A DNA stretch of 55,583 nt from Chloroflexota bacterium (GCA_029778615.1 JAKOPZ010000008.1:1-55583), one strand, 5' to 3'; counted from the first letter of the stretch, positions 1 through 8,341 are shown. Translations and numbers: made by a program. The notes: generated by a model not told the origin, from the sequence alone.

Positions 1-2
1 AG

Positions 3-160
3 AGGAGTTGTCCATGAGCCGTTGGCTCACCTGCAGCCAATGAAAATGGGCGCCGCGTCGTAACAGCGCGTCGTAACAGCTCGTAGTAACGTGCGATGAA
101 CGACATCGCCTCAATCGTTCCCCTGGGCGGACGAATGAATTCGTCACTACAAAACATTTT
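3..160 (+). repeat. Dispersed multi-hairpin repeat, copy 1
   Basis: This stretch is the reverse complement, with few changes, of 33691-33830. It contains nested inverted repeats: GAGCC/GGCTC (16-20 with 24-28), GCGATG/CATCGC (93-98 with 104-109) and GACGAA/TTCGTC around 130-145. An outer arm GTAGTAACG (83-91) can pair, with one G-T wobble, with CGTCACTAC (142-150). Relative to the other copy it carries a small expansion made of a 13-bp tandem unit (about 55-78). No convincing gene lies in 1-300. It resembles REP/BIME-type or non-autonomous mobile repeats; its function is unknown. Confidence 0.8.
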
Positions 161-256
161 CAAGGGAGTTTCAAGGGAATTCAAGTTAAATCAGGTGTTT
201 CCGAGTCGCTTATTCGGCAACGCGGGATTTTGGGTGGCAAAAAACTGTAAACACAT

Positions 257-280
257 GGCGGCGCAAAAATTTGCGCCGCC
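257..280 (-). terminator. Intrinsic-type terminator of the lipoprotein operon
   Basis: A perfect 11-bp inverted repeat (GGCGGCGCAAA, 2-nt loop, TTTGCGCCGCC) lies 20 bp beyond the stop of the minus-strand gene ending at 301. On the minus strand it is followed by T-rich sequence, though the long T run starts about 10 nt after the stem. Confidence 0.65.
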
Positions 281-300
281 GTTTCGTGTCCCTCGCCCGC

Positions 301-1617
301 TCATTGTATCGAATCCACTTGAAACATCTGCGAGTACGCGGCGATGCGTCCATCCTGCGCGTACGCAATCACCCGCACCAGATATTGCGTGAGATGTACC
401 GGCGCGCCGCTTTGCCATTTGCCCCCGCGCTGTTTGAAATTCCAAATGCGGCAGGTGGTATTTTGCACCTCGTCCGCAAAACCGCAGTACGGCGCAAACT
501 TTTCCCGCGTCGCGCTCACAATTTCGCCGTTGTACTGCACAACGAATAAATCCACGTGGTCAATCCCCTGCCCCGTCTCGCCGTTCACTCCGCTTCCCGA
601 AACGCTCGCTTGATATGGCAGTTCATCGCGCACGCGGTCTTGGTCGCCGGGGGCATCAATCTCGACGAAAAAATTTTCCAAGTCATTCGGCGGAATGGTG
701 ATACGCACCGCGCGTTCATCCGTACGAATGCGATGGTCCTTGGAGTATGCAACGCCGCGAATCAAATACCAACCCGGTTGAATCGGTCTGCCATTGCCCC
801 ATTGAAACGCGTTCGTGCCCACATGTGCCGCCGCACATTCGCCATTCGCTTCGCCAAAAAAACAATACGGCGAATTATCTTCGCGTTTGGTCGCAATCAC
901 CTTGCCGTTCAAGTCCTGTACAAACATCTCTACGTGGTCAATATTGAAACCATCGTCGCCGCCCGCGTGCGCGGTCACTTGAATCAAAAAATCTCCGCCG
1001 CCATAAATCGCAATCACGTGCATTCCGCCATCGAACGGCGGCAAGTCCACAATCGGCGCGGTCGGCGGCGGCTTGGGTGTGTGGGAAGGGGACGGCGTGT
1101 TGGAGGCAGTCGGTGTGTTCGACGCAGCCGGCGCGTCGGTCGGAGGCGGGAGCGTTGCCAACGCGCGAACGGTGTTCGACGCGAGCGGCACATTCGTCGG
1201 CACCGGCGCGTCGGTGGCGGTTGGCGTGAGCAGACTCGTTTGCGTCTGGACCGAAATCGTCACACCCGCGTCATTCGTCGCGTTGGCGGTGTTGACAGCG
1301 CGCACGAGCAACGTATGTTGTCCCGCGCCCACGGCGTTCCAATATTGAATCACTTGAAATTGCGGCGGCGGCGAGCCGGGAGGAACGTCTTGGGCGACGA
1401 CTGCGCCATCCACGTACAACTCGACGCGCGCGATTCCCGAAGCATCGGTTATGGAGCTGTGCACGGCGACCTGTTCGCCCGCTTGAAAGACACTGCCTTG
1501 CGGAGGGGAAATGAGCGTGATGAGCGGTTTGGTTGGCGCGGCGGGCGTTTGGCAGCCGAGCAGCAATGCGACGAGCGCGATGCTCAAACCATAAAGTAAA
1601 TTGCGCATGCGTTCCAC
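301..1617 (-). CDS. Lipoprotein with Ig-like N-terminal domain
   Basis: A 438-residue putative surface lipoprotein. It begins with a short hydrophobic signal and a lipobox (LLLGC, Cys at about 22). Next comes an Ig-like domain (about 30-125, with the pattern SPPQGSVFQAGEQV...A.V.LYVDG) and then a low-complexity Thr/Pro/Ala/Ser linker (about 130-190) typical of Chloroflexota cell-surface proteins. The C-terminal part (about 195-438) contains two similar beta-rich segments, each with the pattern IDHV(E/D)(M/L)FV and a Cys pair (YCFFGEANGEC; YCGFADEVQNTTC), so it is probably an internally duplicated domain. It is the last gene of a minus-strand operon, 8 bp after the TPR gene, with a terminator behind it. 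No enzymatic motif is visible; the role is unknown. Confidence 0.8.
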   Translation of the reverse strand: MERMRNLLYGLSIALVALLLGCQTPAAPTKPLITLISPPQGSVFQAGEQVAVHSSITDASGIARVELYVDGAVVAQDVPPGSPPPQFQVIQYWNAVGAGQHTLLVRAVNTANATNDAGVTISVQTQTSLLTPTATDAPVPTNVPLASNTVRALATLPPPTDAPAASNTPTASNTPSPSHTPKPPPTAPIVDLPPFDGGMHVIAIYGGGDFLIQVTAHAGGDDGFNIDHVEMFVQDLNGKVIATKREDNSPYCFFGEANGECAAAHVGTNAFQWGNGRPIQPGWYLIRGVAYSKDHRIRTDERAVRITIPPNDLENFFVEIDAPGDQDRVRDELPYQASVSGSGVNGETGQGIDHVDLFVVQYNGEIVSATREKFAPYCGFADEVQNTTCRIWNFKQRGGKWQSGAPVHLTQYLVRVIAYAQDGRIAAYSQMFQVDSIQ

Positions 1618-1625
1618 TTTCTATT

Positions 1626-3266
1626 TCAAAACTTGCTCAGCGCTTGCGTCACCTCGTTTTGCTCGCGCGTGCAGTTTGGCAAAACGTCGTTCTGCAAAAA
1701 ATCGTCGTTCGGTTCGCGCTTGCCAATTTCCAAACACTGCGCGAAATCGTCTGCCGCGTGTGTGTATGCGTCTTTGGCAGAGACGGCATCGTTCAACACT
1801 TGAAACGTATGCCCGCGCAAACGCCGCGCGACGCCGAGCGTTAAATACACCTGCGCGCGAAAACGCGTTTGGTCGGCAGGAATCGCGCGCGTGAGCGGCT
1901 CTAGAATTGTTTCGGCGCGCTCCAATTCTGACAGCGCGGGTTCCAGCGGATGGTTTGCCGCATCCGCTTGATTCGCCAACACGTATGTTTGTCCCGATAA
2001 AATGTACGCCGCGCCCATTGCCGCGCGCGTTTTCAAATCCACCAGCGAATCCGAATCGTCTTGCGGCAAACGGTCCAGCGCGGCTTGAAAATTTTCAATG
2101 GCTTGTCCAAGTTCCGTGCGCGCGGTTTCCAATCCGGGCATGTCTCGCGCGCGGTCGCGCACAATCGCGTTCGCGCGCTGCGCGTGCGCTTGCCCGATTC
2201 CGAAATACGCGCGCGCATAATTGTCGTCTATGCTTTTCGATTTTTCAAACCACTGCTGCGCGGCGTCCGTCGCTTCTGCCGCGTTGTGAAAGGGCGTGCA
2301 TGTTCCCCACGCGGGACCCAATGTTTCGGTCGCGCGCGCGCGGGCATCCGTACGTCCGGCAAAGAGCGCTTCGCGTCCCATAAAGTAATACAAAATTTCG
2401 CGCCCTTGTGTTGCGTCCCAATTCGTGAGCGTCATGTCCGCGTTGCAAAAAAGTTGGTACGCTCTGCCGTATTCGCCCAACGCATCGAGCCCGATACCGC
2501 GCGCAAACCACAACACCGCGTCGGCGCGCGGTTTCAAGTTGAGGTCAAGATAATCTTTGAGTTCGGGAACACTTTTGTCAATGATTAATTTTTTTCCCAG
2601 CGGCTGCGTCCCCGTCAATTCATCCGCTTCACGCCCGGCTTGGCGCACGTAAAACTGCGGCACAAATTGCGCGGGGTCTTGGTTCACGTCAAGGTTTCCG
2701 TAAATCACCATGTCCGCGCCCACGCGATTCGCGAGCTCCATCGCCTGCGCCTCGTTATCCACGCGTCCAAGCGGCGCACGCTTTTCCAAAAACGTCATGG
2801 CATCGTTCCACACGGTCAGTTTCGTCCCGTCCGGCAGCCCCGATTTTTCCGACTGGAGTTTTCCATAGAGCCACGCGCTCAATTCTCTGGCGCGCGCGTT
2901 ATCTTGCGCGTTGCCCTGTGCGTCCACCTGTCCGAAATTGGCAACCGCAATGTTGGTGGTATCGAGCGGCATTTGCGCGGGGACAAAATAAAACCACGCG
3001 GCAGCCGCAACCACTAACGCCACACCCACCAGCGCGAGTAAAAAACGCACCGGCACCACAAGCGCGCCGATATTGATTTTCGCTTGCAAAATGTTGCGCC
3101 CGACGGCGATTTGCTCCACGCGCGCGCCCGCGCCGATTTCAACCGTGTTGACATCGGGTTCGCGCGCCGCAGCCGACGCGGCGTCACGGGCAAAATTTTT
3201 CAGTTGTTCCAGAGTGCTGGGTTGCGGTGTTTCGGATTCGGAATGTTCGGGGGGACGCTCAGACAT
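1626..3266 (-). CDS. Single-pass membrane TPR protein with IGAGA motif
   Basis: A 546-residue protein. The N-terminal cytoplasmic part (about 1-70) contains NTVEIGAGARVEQIAVGRNI, closely matching the same motif in the upstream gene product. One transmembrane segment follows (about 72-95). The region from about 100 to 245 (IAVANF..., VGADMVIYGNL) resembles the TolB/FlgO-like fold often placed before TPRs, and the rest carries degenerate tetratricopeptide repeats (about 250-530, with repeated A..YFGIGQAHAQ/AYILSGQTY-type helices). It probably acts as a membrane-anchored scaffold together with the gene 3 bp upstream (3270-3794). No catalytic residues are recognised. The co-operonic lipoprotein suggests a cell-envelope role, which is an inference. 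Confidence 0.8.
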   Translation of the reverse strand: MSERPPEHSESETPQPSTLEQLKNFARDAASAAAREPDVNTVEIGAGARVEQIAVGRNILQAKINIGALVVPVRFLLALVGVALVVAAAAWFYFVPAQMPLDTTNIAVANFGQVDAQGNAQDNARARELSAWLYGKLQSEKSGLPDGTKLTVWNDAMTFLEKRAPLGRVDNEAQAMELANRVGADMVIYGNLDVNQDPAQFVPQFYVRQAGREADELTGTQPLGKKLIIDKSVPELKDYLDLNLKPRADAVLWFARGIGLDALGEYGRAYQLFCNADMTLTNWDATQGREILYYFMGREALFAGRTDARARATETLGPAWGTCTPFHNAAEATDAAQQWFEKSKSIDDNYARAYFGIGQAHAQRANAIVRDRARDMPGLETARTELGQAIENFQAALDRLPQDDSDSLVDLKTRAAMGAAYILSGQTYVLANQADAANHPLEPALSELERAETILEPLTRAIPADQTRFRAQVYLTLGVARRLRGHTFQVLNDAVSAKDAYTHAADDFAQCLEIGKREPNDDFLQNDVLPNCTREQNEVTQALSKF

Positions 3267-3269
3267 GCG

Positions 3270-3794
3270 TTACTTGAACCGTTCGTTTGCCCAATCGCTC
3301 GCGCCCGCTTGCGCGAGCATTTTTTGTGCCGCCGCCGTTTGAAACACCGCGCCAAGCGGACCGCCGAGCAGCGGCACATTATTTTTCAAACCGTCCGCCG
3401 CGCGCAGTAATGTTTTTACATTCGGCGTCGCGCTCGCGTTCAACAGCTCTTCTTGAAATTGTTCCAATTGGTATTTGGCAAGTTCAAATTTCGACGCGTC
3501 GAGCTGCGCGCTCACCGCTTGCAGCGCTTGCGTCAGCTGCGCGAGTTTTTCGGCGAGTTCATTTTTTTCCGCAGGACTCGGTTGGTTAATTTGCGAAATA
3601 TTGCGCCCCGCCGCGACCTGTCCCACTTGGGCGCCCGCGCCAATTTCAATTCTGTTCAGGTCGCCGCCAACGTGGTACTCGTCGCCTTGCACAATTTTGT
3701 CGCCGCTCACCATATCGCCGTCAAAGTGGATGCGCGCATCGCCCGAAATGCTGATGCCGCCGCGCGATTTTTTTTCTGGTTCTTGTTCTGGCAT
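3270..3794 (-). CDS. Small protein with IGAGA/GRNI beta-motif
   Basis: I chose the ATG at 3794 because GGAGG sits just upstream; an in-frame extension to 3857 would run through the promoter. The 174-residue product has a charged start and then glycine- and beta-rich repeats (SGDARIHFDGDMVSGDKI, GGDLNRIEIGAGAQVGQVAAGRNI), followed by a helical, probably coiled-coil segment (about 75-125) and a short C-terminal helical tail. The regular spacing of GD/GG turns suggests a small beta-solenoid or trimeric strand. Similar GD...IGAGA strings occur in Chloroflexota and cyanobacterial proteins linked to STAND or effector modules (general knowledge, not checked here). First gene of the operon; function unknown. 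Confidence 0.75.
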   Translation of the reverse strand: MPEQEPEKKSRGGISISGDARIHFDGDMVSGDKIVQGDEYHVGGDLNRIEIGAGAQVGQVAAGRNISQINQPSPAEKNELAEKLAQLTQALQAVSAQLDASKFELAKYQLEQFQEELLNASATPNVKTLLRAADGLKNNVPLLGGPLGAVFQTAAAQKMLAQAGASDWANERFK

Positions 3795-3820
3795 GTTTCC
3801 TCCGCGTGAGACTGATGGAT

Positions 3821-3857
3821 GCCCCACACTGTACCACGCGCGCGGAAAGATTGTCAA
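3821..3857 (-). promoter_or_regulatory. Promoter of the IGAGA/TPR/lipoprotein operon
   Basis: On the minus strand a perfect -35 TTGACA (3852-3857) is followed by an 18-nt spacer and TACAGT (3828-3833). The predicted start is about 27 nt before the ATG at 3794, with a GGAGG ribosome site in between. Confidence 0.55.
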
Positions 3858-3865
3858 TCGTGTTT

Positions 3866-4591
3866 TTAATACACCATTTCGCCGCGAACGAACGCGGCAG
3901 TGCGGGGGTCTTGCGGAGATTGGAAAAATTGCGCGGTGTCGCGCAATTCGACGAGTTGTCCGTTAAGGAGCAAACCGACGCGGTGCGCCAAACGTTTTGC
4001 CTGAAAGATATTGTGTGTGACGAGCACCACAGTCGTCGCGCGTTCGCGATTTTGCGCGCGGACGATTTCTTCAATCAAACTGATATTGTACGGGTCGAGA
4101 TTCGCGGTTGGCTCGTCGAGCAAGAGCACGCGCGGTTCAATCGCCAACGCGCGCGCCAGCGCGACGCGCTGCATTTCGCCGCCCGAAAGTTTGCGCGCGG
4201 ACGCATGCGCGAAGTTTTGCAGACCAACGCGCGTGAGCAGTTTGCCGACGACGCCGTTCGCCGATGCGCCGCGCAGCTGCAAACCGAACGCAACATTGGC
4301 GCGGACGTTCGCATTCAACAAGACGGGACGTTGAAAAACGGTGGTGATTTCGCGGCGGAGAGCGAGCGGAATATTTTCGCGTGCAGTGTTCACGCCGCGA
4401 TAGACGAGCTGCCCGGAGGTCGGCGCTTCGAGGAAATTCAACAAGCGCAGCAGTGTGGATTTGCCCGCGCCGCTCGGACCGACGAGCGCGAGAATTTCGC
4501 CTTGCAAAATATCCAGCGCGTCCAGATGCAAAACCGTGCGCGCGTCGTACTGTTTGACGATGGCGCGCAATTGAAAAATAGACTCACCCAT
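3866..4591 (-). CDS. tupC: Tungstate ABC transporter ATP-binding protein
   Basis: ABC ATPase of 241 residues that powers tungstate uptake with TupB and TupA. Walker A GPSGAGKST (38-46), Q-loop region FQRPVLL (about 89-95), signature LSGGE, Walker B VLLLDEPTANLD and switch His (VTHN) are all intact. The start overlaps the end of tupB by 8 bp, indicating translational coupling. It is the last gene of the regulator-tupA-tupB-tupC operon. It could in principle belong to a molybdate or phosphate-type system, but the TupA partner and the short permease fit tungstate best. Confidence 0.88.
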   Translation of the reverse strand: MGESIFQLRAIVKQYDARTVLHLDALDILQGEILALVGPSGAGKSTLLRLLNFLEAPTSGQLVYRGVNTARENIPLALRREITTVFQRPVLLNANVRANVAFGLQLRGASANGVVGKLLTRVGLQNFAHASARKLSGGEMQRVALARALAIEPRVLLLDEPTANLDPYNISLIEEIVRAQNRERATTVVLVTHNIFQAKRLAHRVGLLLNGQLVELRDTAQFFQSPQDPRTAAFVRGEMVY

Positions 4592-5279
4592 CGCGCACGC
4601 GTTGGAGCTGCAACATCGCCCCGTTAATCAAAAAGGTCAGCGTCAACAAAATCATTCCCAACGCCAGCGCCAGCGCGAAATCACCCGTGCGCGTATTCAA
4701 CACAATCGCTGTCGTGAGCACGCGCGTTTTGCCCTCGATGTTTCCGCCGACGAGCATCACCGCGCCGACTTCGGAAATAATCGCGCCGAACGCCGCAACC
4801 GTCGCGGCGACAACGCCAATGCGCGCTTCTTGCAGCACTGTCCACATTTCTTGAATTCGCGTCGCGCCGAGCGCACGCGCCTGCAAACGCAGCTGCGGGT
4901 CAACCGCTTGCACGGCAGTCATGGTCAGACCTGCGACGACGGGAAACGCAATAATCACCTGCGCCACAATCATCGCGCTCGGCGTAAAAAGCCACGCCAA
5001 GCTGCCGAACGGTCCCGAACGCGAAAGCATCAAATACACAAACAGTCCGACGACAACCGGCGGCAGTCCCATGCCGGTGTACAAAAAAATCGTAACCAAA
5101 CCTTGCGCGCGCATTCTGCCGAGCCCCAGCGCCGCGCCGAGCGGGATGCCCGCGAGCATCGCGAGTGCGAGCGCGGCGCCCGTCACTTGAAGCGATAACA
5201 GCACAATTTCAAACAGCGCCGCGTCGCCGGAAAGAATCAATTCGAGTGCTTGCGCCAAACCGCGCGTAATATCGTCCAT
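4584..5279 (-). CDS. tupB: Tungstate ABC transporter permease
   Basis: A 231-residue inner-membrane permease with about five to six transmembrane helices. The EAA-like loop reads ARALGATRIQEMWTVLQEARIG, typical of the TupB/ModB-type MetI-like family. It forms the channel for oxyanion import. It lies 3 bp downstream of tupA and overlaps tupC. The length and the phrase EVGAVMLVGGNIEGKTRVLTTAIVL are characteristic of TupB. Confidence 0.9.
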   Translation of the reverse strand: MDDITRGLAQALELILSGDAALFEIVLLSLQVTGAALALAMLAGIPLGAALGLGRMRAQGLVTIFLYTGMGLPPVVVGLFVYLMLSRSGPFGSLAWLFTPSAMIVAQVIIAFPVVAGLTMTAVQAVDPQLRLQARALGATRIQEMWTVLQEARIGVVAATVAAFGAIISEVGAVMLVGGNIEGKTRVLTTAIVLNTRTGDFALALALGMILLTLTFLINGAMLQLQRVRDG

Positions 5280-5282
5280 ACT

Positions 5283-6155
5283 TTATTTTGCCGCGTTGGC
5301 GTAAAAGAGCGCCTGCCCAAACTTGTCTTTGCCGTATGCGCCAATTCGTTCTTGCGTCGCCGGCGACAAAATCCATTGCACAAAATTTTTCGCCATCGCC
5401 GCGTTGATGCCGGAAAATTTGTCGGGATTCACCGCCATCACACCGTACGGATTGTGCAAGTGTTTGTCAGGATTTTCGTCAATCGTGTTGCCGCCGAAAA
5501 CAATTTCAAGGTTCGGCAATTTAGCGGTCATGGAGAGCCACGTGCCGCGGTCGGTGAGCGCGTAAAATTTTCCTTCGTTCGACGCAAGCAGCGTTTCGCC
5601 CATGCCTTGACCGAGCGCGTTGTACCATTTCATTCCTTTAGTGGGCGTGATGCCCGCGCTCGCCCAGATGCTCAACTCTTTGCTGTTGGTGCCGCTCTTG
5701 TCGCCGCGACTCGCGAACGGCGCGCCGGAATCCGCAATCAATTTGAATGCCTGTTGCGCGGATTGCGCGCGTTTCACTTGCGCCGGATCCTCTTTCGGAC
5801 CGACGAGCACAAAATCGTTGTACATGACGTCAAAGCGTTCCTGCGCGAAACCGTCCTTGACAAACTTGTCTTCGCCCGCGCGCGCGTGAACGAGCACGAC
5901 ATCGGCATCCCCTTTGCTTCCAATTTCTAATGCTTGTCCGGTGCCCACCGCAACCACATCCACGTGACAGTTAAATTTTTTTTCAAAGTCCGGGAGAATG
6001 GCATCCAACAAACCGGAATCGTAGGTGCTGGTGGTCGTGGCGAGCCGCAAGGTGCAAACGGAAGGCGCCGCGGTTGGTTGTGAAACGGGCGCGGCACATC
6101 CAAGAATGGAAACGCCAAGCATAAACAAAACGAACGCGAACGTAAAATGCTTCAT
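5283..6155 (-). CDS. tupA: Tungstate-binding lipoprotein
   Basis: Extracytoplasmic solute-binding protein of 290 residues with a signal peptide and lipobox (SILGC, Cys20). The mature N-terminus carries LRLATTTSTYDSGLL, the TTTS motif whose backbone and side chains coordinate tungstate in TupA proteins. Later motifs ADVVLVHARAGED, SRGDKSGTNSKE and NPYGVMAVNPDK are also typical. It delivers tungstate to TupBC for cofactor synthesis in tungsto- or molybdoenzymes. Its ATG overlaps the stop of the upstream regulator (ATGA), so the two are translationally coupled. Confidence 0.92.
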   Translation of the reverse strand: MKHFTFAFVLFMLGVSILGCAAPVSQPTAAPSVCTLRLATTTSTYDSGLLDAILPDFEKKFNCHVDVVAVGTGQALEIGSKGDADVVLVHARAGEDKFVKDGFAQERFDVMYNDFVLVGPKEDPAQVKRAQSAQQAFKLIADSGAPFASRGDKSGTNSKELSIWASAGITPTKGMKWYNALGQGMGETLLASNEGKFYALTDRGTWLSMTAKLPNLEIVFGGNTIDENPDKHLHNPYGVMAVNPDKFSGINAAMAKNFVQWILSPATQERIGAYGKDKFGQALFYANAAK

Positions 6156-7285
6156 CCTTTTCTCTGTGTGCCAAATCGAATTTCCGCCATCACGCGTCCA
6201 GTGCGCGACACATCGTAACCGGACAGCGTGCGCGCGTACTCGCGAAATGTTTTGCTGTGCAGAATTTCTTGGAGCGCGCGTCCGCGTTTCGATTCAAACA
6301 CACTGCGCGCAATGACGAAATCAAAGCGTTCTTTGCCTAGCGGGACAAAATCCAAACCGAACTGTTCAGCGGTGGCGCGCAGCCCCGGTCCAACATCGGC
6401 GGCATCCTCCAAAATCGCGCGCGCGACCGCCTCGTACGTTGGCACTGCCCTGCTCCAGCCGCGCAAAGTCAGCGGGTCAAGATGCAACGCGCGCACATGC
6501 CGCTGTAACCACAACCGCGCGCCCGACCCTTGCGTTCGATTCATCAAACTCACGCCGCGCTGTGTCAGCGTTCGCACATCCCGAATTCCTTTTGGATTGT
6601 CGTGCGCGACCAACAAGCCGTACTCGCGCGCGGCGAGATTCACCACCAAGACATCTTGCTCGGCGACGAGATGCTTGACGAACGAAATGTTGAACTCGTT
6701 GGTATCGGGTTCGCGCAAATGCGCGCCGACGACATCCGCTTGCTGTGACGCCAACGCAAACAGCCCGGCGGTGCTTCCGTTCACATAGAATAACGCGTGC
6801 GCGTCCTGCGCCAGACGCGCCAAAAGTAAATCGTCACTCCCCGCGATTCGCAGCGGTAATGTGTCGTCATACGATGCGATATTCAAAGGTGTCTGGCGCA
6901 CTGCCCCGGGTGATGCAGTTGCCGTGCGCGCCATCCGCGCGCGCTCCGCGTCCACGAGCGCGTGTGTATCCCAACCGAGCCGCGCCGCGAGGCGCGTTTT
7001 CACCCAAAATTCCTCGTGCGTGGTCGCCGGTTCGCGCAGCCATGCGGCTAATGCCGCGCGCCCGCGCGGCGTGATGGTGTACTGTTTGCGTTCCGGTCCC
7101 CCCGCGCGTCCAATTTCGCGAGCGCGCACCAAACCCGCCGCGCGCAGTTTCGCCAGCGAACGGTACAGCTGCGCGAAATCTATTTTCCAATGCGGCGCAA
7201 ACTCCGAATCCGCGATGCGTTTGAGCTCATAGCCATAGGCATCGGAATGAGCAATCAAGGCGAGAAGCGGCAAGAGGGGTGACAT
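6152..7285 (-). CDS. PadR-like winged-helix regulator fused to PBP-like ligand domain
   Basis: I chose the ATG at 7285; the longer frame would run through the palindrome and promoter. The 377-residue protein has an N-terminal PadR-type winged helix (about 1-85: ALIAHSDAYGYELKRI, LRAAGLVRAREIGRAGGPERKQYTIT) and a C-terminal periplasmic-binding-protein-like domain (about 145-375: LPLRIAGSDDLLLARLA, NRTQGSGARLWLQRHV, GPGLRATAEQFGLDFVPLGKERFDFVI) of the kind found in ModE/TunR-like oxyanion sensors. Inference: it senses tungstate or molybdate in the cytoplasm and represses its own operon through the palindrome at 7299-7319. The PadR head on this tail is an unusual domain choice. Confidence 0.82.
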   Translation of the reverse strand: MSPLLPLLALIAHSDAYGYELKRIADSEFAPHWKIDFAQLYRSLAKLRAAGLVRAREIGRAGGPERKQYTITPRGRAALAAWLREPATTHEEFWVKTRLAARLGWDTHALVDAERARMARTATASPGAVRQTPLNIASYDDTLPLRIAGSDDLLLARLAQDAHALFYVNGSTAGLFALASQQADVVGAHLREPDTNEFNISFVKHLVAEQDVLVVNLAAREYGLLVAHDNPKGIRDVRTLTQRGVSLMNRTQGSGARLWLQRHVRALHLDPLTLRGWSRAVPTYEAVARAILEDAADVGPGLRATAEQFGLDFVPLGKERFDFVIARSVFESKRGRALQEILHSKTFREYARTLSGYDVSRTGRVMAEIRFGTQRKG

Positions 7286-7298
7286 AAAAGAAGCAAAG

Positions 7299-7342
7299 AC
7301 TATATGCTGTGCATATAGTATGGAAAACGGTGCGCCTGTCAA
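7299..7342 (-). promoter_or_regulatory. tup operon promoter with overlapping 21-bp palindrome
   Basis: Minus-strand promoter: TTGACA (7337-7342), 16-nt spacer, TACTAT (7315-7320). A perfect 9-bp inverted repeat ACTATATGC-TGT-GCATATAGT (7299-7319) covers the -10 and transcription start, ideal for repression. The regulator ATG is at 7285. Confidence 0.7.
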
Positions 7343-7400
7343 GGCGCACAGAACACGCCGCGCGTTTGTGACATTCATAACGCACTGCGTCATGAATGAA

Positions 7401-7447
7401 TTGACGGACAGAAAAAGCTGTGTTATCCTCTACCTACCGTTCGGTAG
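7401..7447 (+). promoter_or_regulatory. Promoter and TetR operator of the fatty-acid operon
   Basis: TTGACG (7401-7406), 17-nt spacer, TATCCT (7424-7429), then the inverted repeat CTACCG-TT-CGGTAG (7434-7447) on the predicted transcription start. The ACCG/CGGT half-sites resemble operators of TetR-family fatty-acid regulators. Repression of the tetR-led operon is inferred. Confidence 0.65.
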
Positions 7448-7516
7448 AAATTTCGAGGGGCGACCTCTGCCCCACAGGGCGAGCGCTTCGCGCCGCCACC
7501 AACCCGATAGGAGACT

Positions 7517-8245
7517 ATGTCGTCTCGCTCTCAACGTTCGAGTCCGCCGCCGCGTGCCAATGGGTACGCAAAACTCAAGCTTCCCACTTCCAGAAAAAAT
7601 GGCGTCCGCGCGCCCGCGTCGCTCGCCAAAACCAATTCCCCTGCCCCACATGCCAAAGAGGCGGAAATTTTTTCCGCCGCGCTGAAACTGTTCCAAGAAA
7701 AAGGATATCACGGCGCGTCCATGCAAGACCTCGCCGACGCGGTGGGGATGCAAAAAGCGTCCCTCTATTATTATGTTCGCAGCAAAGAGGAACTGCTCAT
7801 CCGCGTCTGCGAACGCGGCACCGGCGCCTTTACTCAGGAATTAAACGAAATCGTCGCCTCTGACCTGAATGCGACCGAAAAATTGCGCCGCGCGATGGAA
7901 TGTCATCTCGTCGCGCTGTGCGAACAACTCGACCTCTTTACTGTTTTTCTCCACGAACAAAAATTTCTCGGCGACCCGCAAAAGAAAAAACTGCGCGGCG
8001 AAGGCAAACGCCATGCGGAACTGTTGGCGCTGATTTTGCAGCAAGGCATTTCAACCGGCGAATTCCGCGCGGTAAATGTGACCGTCACGACGCTGGCAAT
8101 TCTCGGCATGTGCAATTGGTTGTACGAATGGTATTCGCCGAACGGGATGTTCGAGCCCCGCGCCATCGCGGACATGTTTTCCGAATTGGTGTTGAGTGGT
8201 CTTCAAGTCAAAGGTACAAAAATAAAAGTCAAAAGTAATCAGTAA
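7517..8245 (+). CDS. TetR-family transcriptional regulator
   Basis: A 242-residue regulator. A basic, Pro/Ser-rich extension (about 1-48) precedes the canonical TetR helix-turn-helix (about 50-98: AALKLFQEKGYHGASMQDLADAVGMQKASLYYYVRSKEELL). The C-terminal helical ligand domain (about 110-235) fits TetR_C families of acyl-CoA regulators. GGAGA lies 5 nt before the ATG. It is the first gene of a plus-strand operon with acyl-CoA ligase and acyl-CoA dehydrogenase and sits just behind an ACCG-N2-CGGT-type palindrome, so it most likely represses its own operon and releases DNA on binding an acyl-CoA (inference). Confidence 0.88.
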   Translation: MSSRSQRSSPPPRANGYAKLKLPTSRKNGVRAPASLAKTNSPAPHAKEAEIFSAALKLFQEKGYHGASMQDLADAVGMQKASLYYYVRSKEELLIRVCERGTGAFTQELNEIVASDLNATEKLRRAMECHLVALCEQLDLFTVFLHEQKFLGDPQKKKLRGEGKRHAELLALILQQGISTGEFRAVNVTVTTLAILGMCNWLYEWYSPNGMFEPRAIADMFSELVLSGLQVKGTKIKVKSNQ

Positions 8246-8325
8246 GCGGTAATCAGTACTCGGTAATCAGCATTGAGAAACCTGTTACTGATAACGGATC
8301 ACTGATAACCGATTTACTGTTCACT
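8233..8325 (+). repeat. STRR-like short repeats forming an intergenic hairpin
   Basis: Three near-identical GGTAATCAG units are followed by complementary CTGATAACGG/CTGATAACCG units, so the spacer can fold into a long imperfect hairpin. It lies between tetR and the redoxin-like gene. Confidence 0.6.
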
Positions 8326-8341
8326 GAACACGGAGGAAAGA

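Noticed and set aside
96..392. Open frame across repeat copy 1
   Set aside because: It is not conserved in copy 2, has no ribosome site and runs into the terminator; the sequence is better explained as a structural repeat.
556..1599. Long plus-strand frame of 347 codons rich in Arg/His
   Set aside because: It lies opposite the lipoprotein gene; the Arg-rich composition is typical of antisense frames in GC-rich DNA.
3466..4627. Possible molybdate rather than tungstate transporter
   Set aside because: The binding protein has the TTTS N-terminal motif and length of TupA, and the permease is TupB-like, so tungstate was preferred.
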